Below are positions 55,187 to 64,000 of a DNA stretch of 64,000 nt, piece by piece (the stretch's first letter is position 1; each line of letters opens with the position of its first letter). The notes under the pieces are model-generated. The model saw only the letters and a program-made list of their open reading frames with translations. It did not search any database and was not told the DNA's origin. The DNA is from Owenia fusiformis (Eukaryota; Annelida; Polychaeta; Sabellida; Oweniidae), in contig CAIIXF020000002.1 in assembly GCA_903813345.2 (NCBI GenBank), positions 12,050,150 through 12,114,149 on the forward strand, given 5' to 3'. The position numbers and the translations under genes were made by a program.

Positions 55187-58100
55187 GTACAAAATGATGA
55201 GCTTAGCAGCAGTAGGAACAATCACACCTGCTTGGAAAGATATAAAAAACATCAAATGAATTGAGCATCTGTGTCTGGGGTGTCACAAACAGACTGCTAT
55301 ATGATGGAAGCTAATACCACAAACTACAAGATATAAAAAGAGACTCAGACTTATGTTGAGTGACATTTGTGAATGAAAAAATATTTATAACTGATGACTG
55401 TAAGAATCTATGTTTACATCAAGCATGTTAGTTGAACAAAAAATGTCTCCACAAGTAATCCGACTTTTAATAAAGTCCTTTTTGATGTGAGTACTTAGCA
55501 TTCCAGGATGCATTTTGGACCATCTGAAACTGCAGACAAATTATTGACTTTCAATAGAATACTTTAAATGTGAATACTACACATTTCATGGTATATTTTG
55601 GACCATCTTAGAGTGCATTAAATCTAAATAAGGATGAGAACCTGTTAGTCTTACTTCCCTGTGGACACTATTAACCTGGGGTCAGTAGAAACTATCCCAA
55701 ATTGTTTTTGCACCCTTCTCATTAGCCTAGCAGGTGAGGATTAACTTATGCCAGAACTTAGCTCATTTAAGAACTGTAGGCTTTCAAGACTCATCAGAAC
55801 AAGGTTCCTTAACATTCATAATTTGGATAAATGGTGAGAAGAAATTTGAAATGATATACCTGAATTTCAATACTATTTGATAATTTGTTATCAGAATACA
55901 TACATACATACATATGAGTATGTATGTAGTTCACACCCTGAACATATTTATAGGAAGAAGAAATTCATCAAATATTTTTCAGAGGACATCTCAGAGGAAA
56001 TTCAACGAATGGGGTTGTTTTTCATTCAACCTTTAACGCTATATTGAATTTTGCCATTTTTTCTTTTTACTTTTTTCAGTTATACTTAGGAACATCTGGT
56101 TTGTGTTGTTCTAATTGCTTGTATGTTACTTCTAGGAATTATTCTTGTCATATGTTTTGGCTCTTACATTCCTGTGCATTTTGTGGTTTAATCACGCCAT
56201 TATTAATTGTCAAAGTGGCCTGAATTTTTCAGCTACATCTGTTTTTCATTATGGGTTGAACATATTTATACCTGATTAAAACATAATCCCAAATACATTA
56301 TTATATGTTTTTAAAAGATCCATAAAGTAGCCTAATTGGACTCAGAAAAATCGTTTGTCAATTTTCTAAGTGCTAACATTATGATGGGAAAGCAGTTATT
56401 TCAGTTAGTCTGAATTGAATAATACTTTCTAGTGACTTCTGTATTGATTGATGAGCAGTTGTTAGATTTTCAACAAAAAGATACACATTTTCAAAGCTTC
56501 TTGTTGCAGCTGAGATATTCTTGTTTTTTTCACCATGTGTTGTTTGTTTTTTCTTTGCTATATTCCTTACCTGAAGATGTTACGCTGACTGAAATAAGCA
56601 GGTGAGAAAACAAATCAAGAATTACATCATCGGCAACATCATTACACATTATGCTCTTAAAATTGGATGTTTTGGAGCTTTTGTATTTTAATGTTTGTTC
56701 TTCCATTTATCAGCAATATCTTAACACATACTGTACATATACTCTTAAAATTGTAAGTTGATTGAGTTGTTTCAATTCATTTTGACCCCCCCATGACTCA
56801 ACTCTGTGGGAGAATGAAAAAAAGGAGGAGGTTCAGAGACTACATGAAAGACTGGGATTTTGTTTGTTATTGTTAATGTTTCTTCTTCAGTGCAGCTTCC
56901 ATTATAGCTTAAATGAGCAAGGAGAAAGATGTTGTTTTGTGTTTCCTTGTGGTTGCCCCTTCTGCAAATAAGCCATGTTTTTGTTAAAACTTTCTCTGGG
57001 TTAAGGATACCCATACATAAATGTGTCTCGTATTTTACTACTTTGCAATTATACACAGAACTAGAGATCTTAGTGGAAACTCCAAAAACATGATACCAAA
57101 GAATTATTTATTTTGCAATTTAGTCTTGAGTTTATTTTAGTCACATTTGAAGGCTACTGAGTATCTTGTACAACATATAATTAGTTCTGGTGTTGCTTAG
57201 AGGGAAATATAAAGCATACACTAGCATGTGTTTTCTACTAATATAAAGGATATATTCTGTTCTAAGAATTTATACTAACTTATAATGATGTACATAGGCA
57301 ACATTACGAAAGGTAGAAAATAGCATATCAACCTACAGTAGTATCCACCACCTGGTTAATGATAAAATATAGTTTATACATAAATCCATACAGGTATATA
57401 TTGAAAGGCAGTGCTTTTAAAGATGTCACTTGATTTCATAATGTTTGACTTTTAGTTATCTGAGTGAGAGTGCACTCTATAAAGCCTATACAAATCACAT
57501 CTTGAAGGAATGAACACTGGTATAACAGTATGTAAACAACTGACACAAGTATTTCATTAACTGATTGTAATTTTGAGAGTAAAGGTTCAAAATGTACTTC
57601 ATGAAACATACTGGAAACAAATTTGTGAGTCTCTCAATAATACAATTAAATTAAATTAAGAGACTACAAGGTCAAACATTTAGTGATGATTGTTCTCTAA
57701 AAGTTATAAAACAATGCTTTGAGAGATAATGATTTCAATTTGTCAGAGATGGCATAGCTCAAGGCAACTGCTGACATTTCCACCACAGATTACTCTCTAA
57801 AGGCTGTACATCATGTAGAGATAACCTCAATGAGGGAACAGGTAAATAAATTATACTACTGTTACTGTTACCATGCACCACAACATAGTAAAATACTTCA
57901 GAATGCCAGTTCAGTTAGAATAAGACTGCAATAATGGTATGCCATCATTTCTTCTTCTTCATTGGAACAATTGCCTGAAATGAGATGAGTTGAGATGTGT
58001 TTCAGAGCTTGTTCATTTCATATTCAGTCAATTTTCAGATACATGTTGCTGTTGTTTGGATCAATTTAAAAATCATTCTTGTTTTAGATTAACAGTTGAA

Positions 58101-60396
58101 TGAATTGAATTGAATTTGGTTTGCATTGGCTTCTACATCTGCTTTAATGTGAAAAGTCATTGATGCATTTTTTTATATTTTATGATTTATAGGGATAGGT
58201 ATACTTTCCTCATGTCATCATTTGTATTTCGCTTTTTCAGTTAAATCTCCTTAGATCTTGAGCGCATACTTATTGAAATCATGCTTTGAACTTTATTTTG
58301 ACCCTGCATGCCTAAAAAATTAAATCAAACAACCTTTCAAAAACACCATTCATAACAAAAATATCAGATTATCTTACAAAACTGAATAAATTACTTATAA
58401 ATTGTTATTGGCTGACTTTTGACATTTCATTTTATACCTAAGTCAACATACTTCAAATTTATAATACAGCTCCTTCAAATCAAAACTTCAATGCTTTTCA
58501 ACAGCATTTGATTTTGCCAGAAAATATGTTAAATATAGTACATGTAATTAACAATTGAGGTCATCCTTATGTGACATGTTATTCATTCTAGAATGTATTT
58601 AGTTGAACATTTTGGATACAGTCTCAATAGGTATTTTTAAAAACAGTTTTAACAGTGTTCGACTTTACAGGTTTCACTGGAAAAGAATACAGAATAGAAA
58701 TATGCATACAACATTCACTTCTGAATCTTTAAACTTATCTTCAACATACAACAATTATTAGACAATATATGGAATGTTTGTCTTTGGGATAAAAGAACTC
58801 GAAAGGAAACAGATTTAACATTGAATTAGATACGATTCAGGTGAGAGATGGTGAATTGAAGTGAAATTGAATATCATATAACATCAAGGGACATTTCTTC
58901 ATTGTTTGGTTCTATTAATGGGTGGTATGAAAGTATGAACACTTCAGTAACTCATTCATTTTGAAGAGTCATAAGTTAAACTATTGAGTAAGTTTTGGGA
59001 GGTATAGATCAAGGTTCATTGTTGTCAGGTGCTCTCTCTGTTTTGTTGTCACAAATGGACAGGTGCTCTATATACAGCTAATATCATTTGGAAAGAGGTT
59101 ACTTTCAAAATGAAATGAAACACTACAAGTATCTTAGTTGTGGTATCTTTGTAATCTGATCATGATAATATTTTACAGAATTTTTTAGTTATAGATGAAG
59201 GTCTAGGTCATGTAGATTATGAATATAGAATTGGTTATTACATTTCTAATGTTGCTGATTGTGATTTCTAATCTTCTATACTTTGACATAATGACAGCTG
59301 GCCTGTTGATATCTGTTATCTTCGAGATCATGCCAATATTAGATTCATACAGTTTGTTCTGCTAGTTCACATATTATATCATGTGTTCTTTCACTGTTGC
59401 AGTGTGACTTCATGTCATATAGTAAAAGACAATTGGTCATCAGTTTTGTTCCATGACCGCAACTTTTTGGAAAAAACTTTTTGCAACTTTCTACATGGTC
59501 TCAGATATATGCACAAGTGCCAAATGGAAAAGACCAAAAAGTGTTAAAAATCTGAACAAGGAAATGAAATATCTAAGATTAACCAGTCATAAGGAAATAG
59601 TTTACATCTGATTTTATTCATATATGTAGATTGTAGATTTGTAGATTTCTAGTGATTTGCATTCATTTTCCCTTGCTTTGTGCCATTTGTAGGATTACCT
59701 CCTATTTATTTTGAATAAATATCAACTTGAAAGTCAGTGTGGGAAGAATATTTGTTAACTGAAATGAAACCAATGATGTAACACAAACACCTATTAAACC
59801 ACTTACTTTGATATTCTGTTTATTGCTTGGTCAAGCCTGCTTGATTATTGGCACTTTGAACTTTAAATCAATTACCTGTTTAATTATTGGTGGCACAAAG
59901 TTGATTTAATGTTACAGAATTTGTGGTAACATTGTTAACAACTGTTTGTAAAGTTTTGAACCAAGTAAGTTTTTTCGGTTATAGGCACTTTTAAATGTAC
60001 AGGCTTGGATTTAGCAAATTCGAAAATGTTTGCCAAAAGCAGGAATTTTATTCTGGGGGTAGGTATGATTTATTAAAATAGGTGACAATTTTTATGACAA
60101 ATTGTTAAGAAAAACAGAATATCATTAAACAGAAATGAAAGATGAAGAAAAAAATGGGAATATAATCGATCCCTTTTAAAAATAGAAGAAACAATTAAAT
60201 TCAAAACAAAAGTTTTATGGCATATACTACATTGAAAGAAAATAGCACATAACATTCAAAAAATAAATAAAGAAAAGGAGAAAGTCTAGAAGATTTTTGA
60301 GAGAGATTTCATGTAAGGATTATGGTATATGATAACACTGGCAGAAGGACTTATCAAGACTTACCTTCTGTATAAGTTTACATAGAACAAAATATA
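55187..60396. other. AT-rich DNA without recognised genes
   Basis: Over 5.2 kb I found no frame longer than about 95 codons, no clear exon series and no inverted-repeat element. A small CATA tetranucleotide run is near 55898-55915. Introns or intergenic DNA of a host gene are possible; no exon could be recognised. Confidence 0.5.
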
Positions 60397-60770
60397 AGAC
60401 CAGAGGGGGAGAAACACCAGGGTTCAAAGATGACATACGCTTATAATGTAAATCTGTTTTGAGATGACATTGTCGCTGATTGGTCAAAAGTCAACAAACA
60501 AATGACGTCATCAATGGTGGTTTCAAAATTTTCGAAATACGCTTCGAATAATATTATGTTCATTTCTGGCGTGTTAACCAATATCATAGCTTTTCATTTC
60601 ACAACAAGATAAAGAAAGGTGTACGGAATATGCCTATGTCAATTAAAACATCCCATCGAAGTGTAGTATTTGATAACTAGCCGATGAAAATTCGAACGAA
60701 CGAAGGTGGTAAGCAAGAGAGGTAATTATGTCTGTCATCTTTAAACTCTGGGACTTTCCCTCCTCTTATA
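60397..60770. mobile_element. Inverted-repeat miniature element, GAGGGGGAGAAA ends
   Basis: ATAAGACCAGAGGGGGAGAA with the following CAAAGATGACATAC (left) pairs imperfectly with TGTCATCTTTAAACTCTGGG and CCCTCCTCTTAT (right). About 374 bp, non-coding. A TATAAG-like motif flanks both sides, but a clean duplication could not be fixed. Confidence 0.5.
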
Positions 60771-61091
60771 TAAGACATATCCAAACATACTTAATCACAT
60801 ATTAAACAAAATTCATATACTGTATTATCTACTATAAAAGGTACCTTGCTACGATGTTATGCATGACTGTTGGAATTCTATCAAAATTCCATAAATGCAA
60901 ATAAATGATACATTCATATTCGATGTACATATAATAGCCTTGTACTATTTGTTTGATATGATTTAACACTAAAACAACTGAGAAACTCATTACTATGAAA
61001 CAAGGTGACATATTGTCATTTCATTAGAAGATATGATACTCTTATTAAAGAATTGGATTAAGGTGGTATAATAGAGTTGAATTTCCATTCG
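60771..61091. other. No recognised feature
   Basis: AT-rich spacer. Confidence 0.5.
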
Positions 61092-61475
61092 TAAAAACCT
61101 GTATTCAGTGAACACCTAGGGAACCACATAAATGTGCTCCCTGTAGGTAGGTGTTCATTATAGAGAGGCTAATTTATACAGAAGTCAGTAGAGGGTGCTG
61201 CCCTGTCAACCCTCACACATTAGGAAAAAACTGAGGTGTCCAACATTTTGCGTTTTGACCACGGGTATTCAGTTTGGACCAAGGCGTTCACAATTTGAAG
61301 GAAGGTGTTCAACATTTGTAAGTCACTCATTTTAGGTGTTCCTAAGTTGACAGGACTCCTGATGGTGTGAGGAAGGCTGTCCACTAAAAAACAAGGTGTT
61401 TATTAGAGAGAGGTGATCACTAAGACAGATGTTCACAAGAGAGAAGTGTTCACTAAGACAGGTTTTACTCTGTAT
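61092..61475. mobile_element. Degenerate CAGTAAAACC/GTTCACT family element, copy 5
   Basis: GTAAAAACCTGTATTCAGTG at the left and AAGACAGGTTTTACTCTG at the right, about 380 bp apart, with many GTGTTCACT/AGTGAACAC-type words inside. It shares a 100-bp core with 36156-36260. Confidence 0.55.
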
Positions 61476-62252
61476 TTGTATTCTGTTTGTAAATTGATTT
61501 GCCAGCACACAAGCCAGCTACCTAACATAAGACAATCGTCAAAGTACTAATAATATAAGAGCCTGATCACATTGACATAAGAGTGGTATCAAAGCATGTA
61601 CATTATTACATTTTCTTAGTGGAGAATAAATGCAACAACCCAATAAGATTGCTTACTTTGGGAGATAAGGTAGAATTGTGAGGTTTGCTGGATTAGTGGA
61701 GACATTGTCATCAAGGTAAGAGTTGAATATATTTTAGGTGATTCATCTAAGAAGCCATTGTATTTGTTTCACAAAAATAAAGTAGCTCACTCTGCACTTC
61801 TAGAGTTTGTATCAACATAGTTTGAAATAAAAGCTCATGCTATAAATGGTATCATTCTTATCTGGTCCTTTTCACTTGCATTTAGAAAAGTTAGAATTAT
61901 TATGAATCGTAATGGTTTCATTCCATTTTCCCAAACCATTGTTCATAATTTACATTGGCCTGGGCAACACAGACGACAGGATTTAAAATTTATCTGGGAA
62001 TCTTGTCTTCAAGCCTAAAATTATTCTGAAGCTAAATAAGAAACAATTGAATAAGAACCAAAAATTAATGTTTTGGACTTGAGCATGAAACAATATCAAT
62101 ATAATATGTATTGTAGTGACTTCTTGTTTTTTGAATCAGAAATATTTTTGGTTTTGATCTGCAATGTGTAATCAACCTTTCTTCACAACAAAGTTCTATT
62201 TCTGCATAGAAATTCTGATTTTTAGCCTTTTTTAACAATTCATGCAAGATGC
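61476..62252. other. No recognised feature
   Basis: AT-rich; short frames only. Confidence 0.5.
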
Positions 62253-62694
62253 CAATATCCCAGATGCGAGTAGAAATAATCTTGATTTACGTCATTAAAA
62301 ATTCACAATTCAGTCAAACTGATGTCATATTTGGAATCTACATGTAAAATTACATTTAGAAATGTGGTTTTGGAAAGAGTTTTTCAACTTTGAAAATTTA
62401 ATTTTCTTTGAAAATGTGACTTCTAATTCGGGGAGATTCCCCATAGACCCCATGTTGTAAAACCACTAAAAGTGAAATATCTTTTCTTGTGTTGGGCAGA
62501 TAATATTTTCTTTTACTGGACATATTTTAATTTGTATAACTATCAGGTACATAAAGGTAATATGAAAAGTGAACCACTAAAACTGATGCATATTCAAGTT
62601 TAAGGGAATTTTGTAATACCCTGCCATGTTAATTCCCCCGAATCAGCCACCTGGTGGCGAAACTGGTAACTACCTACTCGCATCTGAGTAATTG
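62253..62694 (-). mobile_element. CAATTACCC-ended element, copy 2 (inverted)
   Basis: Reverse-oriented copy of 40467-40913 with CAGATGCGAGTAGAAATAAT at the left and CTACTCGCATCTGAGTAATTG at the right. Identity is high over the full length, and the outermost bases are more degraded than in copy 1. Confidence 0.7.
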
Positions 62695-63009
62695 AACGTG
62701 AGCTTCTGTAATAATGACACACAAAGTTGCCACAATTTTATTCACAACATAAAGAGGATTGTCTAGGCTATACTGATAACAATGATATTTTAGTGAGATT
62801 TGAGTAAAGTGATGGAAAATGATGGAGAAATAAAGAATTGTGCCCTAAATTATAGAAATCACAAAAAATCATCAATTTCAAAAGCTGTTCGAGGTAATGC
62901 GATCACATTGCTTAAAGAAAAAATAATGAAAACTTGCACTGTTTAATTTGAAATTTTACATACATGTGTAGAAAAACATTTTTCTACCTAATTTGTATGA
63001 CATTTGGTT

Positions 63010-64000
63010 CATATCTGCTCTTTTAAATAGAAAATATGTGAGTATACCATTTTTGTTCGCTCACCCTGTATTTAGGTCTTTGTGTCAGACATGGCCACCC
63101 TAAATTCCCAAGGTGACATATCTGCTCTTTAAACAGAAAATATGTGAGTGTCCCATTTTTGTTTGCTCACCCTGTATTTAGGTCTTTGTGTCAGACATGG
63201 CCACCCTAAATTCCCAAGGTGACATATCTGCTCTTTAAACAGAAAATATGTGAGTGTCCCATTTTTGTTTGCTCACCCTGTATTTAGGTCTTTGTGTCAG
63301 ACATGGCCACCCTAAATTCCCAAGGTGACATATCTGCTCTTTAAACAGAAAATATGTGAGTGTCCCATTTAATTTGCTCACCCTGTATTTGGGTTTTTGC
63401 TTCAGACATGGCCACCCTAAATTCCCAAGGTGACATATCTGCTCTTTAAACAGAAAATATGTGAGTGTCCCATTTAATTTGCTCACCCTGCATTTGGGTT
63501 TTTGCTTCAGACATGGCCACCCTAAATTCCCAAGGTGACATATCTGCTCTTTAAACAGAAAATATGTGAGTGTCCCATTTAATTTGCCCACCCTTATTCA
63601 GGTCTTTGTTTCAGACATGGCCACCCTAAATTCCCAAGGTGACATATCTGCTCTTTAAACAGAAAATATGTGAGTGTCCCATTTAATTTGCTCACCCTGT
63701 ATTTAGGTCTTTGCTTCAGACATGGCCACCCTTAATTCCCAAGGTGACATATCTGCTCTTTAAACAGAAAATATGTGAGTGTCCCATTTAATTTGCCCAC
63801 CCTTATTCAGGTCTTTGTTTCAGACATGGCCACCCTAAATTCCCAAGGTGACATATCTGCTCTTTAAACAGAAAATATGTGAGTGTCCCATTTAATTTGC
63901 TCACCCTGTATTTAGGTCTTTGCTTCAGACATGGCCACCCTAAATTCCCAAGGTGACATATCTGCTCTTTAAACAGAAAATATGTGAGTGTCCCATTTAA
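63010..64000. repeat. 105-bp satellite array, open at window end
   Basis: The GACATATCTGCTCTTTAAAC phrase recurs at 63115, 63221, 63327, 63432, 63537, 63641, 63746, 63850 and 63955, giving periods of 104-106 bp, with a first diverged unit before 63115. Units alternate between two subtypes (TTTTTGTTTGCTCACC and TTTAATTTGCTCACC). Because several neighbouring units are exactly 105 bp (35 codons), the minus strand is open for 118 codons (63235-63591). Units of 104 bp break the frame elsewhere, so coding is unlikely. Confidence 0.9.

Noticed and set aside
63235-63591. 118-codon repeat protein on the minus strand
   Set aside because: Results from three successive 105-bp satellite units; other units are 104 bp and break the frame, and there is no start context or domain.
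63010-64000. CRISPR-like array
   Set aside because: Near-identical units of 105 bp follow directly without unique spacers, in an animal genome; this is satellite DNA.

Overview
The window looks like nuclear DNA of a marine invertebrate animal. It is AT-rich, intron-bearing and crowded with transposon remnants. Signs are spliced transposase exons, many CAGTAAAACC-ended mariner-like miniature elements, GGCTCAC/GTCCGTCC repeats, a Crypton-type tyrosine recombinase fragment and Ty3/gypsy-type Gag proteins. The species and phylum (lophotrochozoan, or basal deuterostome such as hemichordate, amphioxus or echinoderm) cannot be fixed from this sequence. I see no ordinary host gene that I can name, no rRNA or convincing tRNA gene, and no CRISPR.

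Layout. 1-5.3 kb: tandem-duplicated module made of 162-bp repeats, an ACCA-rich simple repeat, a TATTG microsatellite and an exon-like block, in three unequal copies; the third copy runs in phase into two further exons (to 6125) that resemble the C-terminal part of a THAP9/P-element-like transposase. 6.1-8.2 kb: nothing recognised. 8.2-17.9 kb: a nest of inverted-repeat DNA elements, including a 3.8-kb composite in which a Crypton-type recombinase fragment is interrupted by a 1.5-kb element with 51-bp perfect terminal repeats and a 5-bp target duplication. 18.1-23.0 kb: a possible large element with TTATGTACG motifs near both ends, holding a coding remnant and a 1.65-kb near-perfect foldback. 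23.86-32.90 kb: LTR retroelement A (minus strand), LTRs of 1147 bp with no difference seen, one 1341-codon Gag-protease ORF. 33-43 kb: miniature elements and minisatellites in otherwise featureless DNA. 47.94-55.03 kb: LTR retroelement B (minus strand), LTRs of 1942 bp with one difference noticed, one 986-codon Gag-protease ORF. 55-62.7 kb: mostly featureless with a few miniature elements. 63-64 kb: a 105-bp satellite that runs off the window.

The most interesting content is the pair A and B. They are related, recently inserted, carry LTRs, primer-binding-site and polypurine-tract positions, and long open Gag-protease frames, yet neither has reverse transcriptase, RNase H or integrase. Both have a 4-bp ATAT target duplication. 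A adds a canonical C2H2 zinc finger to Gag and has a seven-copy array of potential hairpins in its leader; B has an altered protease active-site triplet (Asp-Pro-Gly). They fit a Gag-only (TR-GAG-like) lineage mobilised in trans. All readings were made by eye; no alignment, folding or database search was run.
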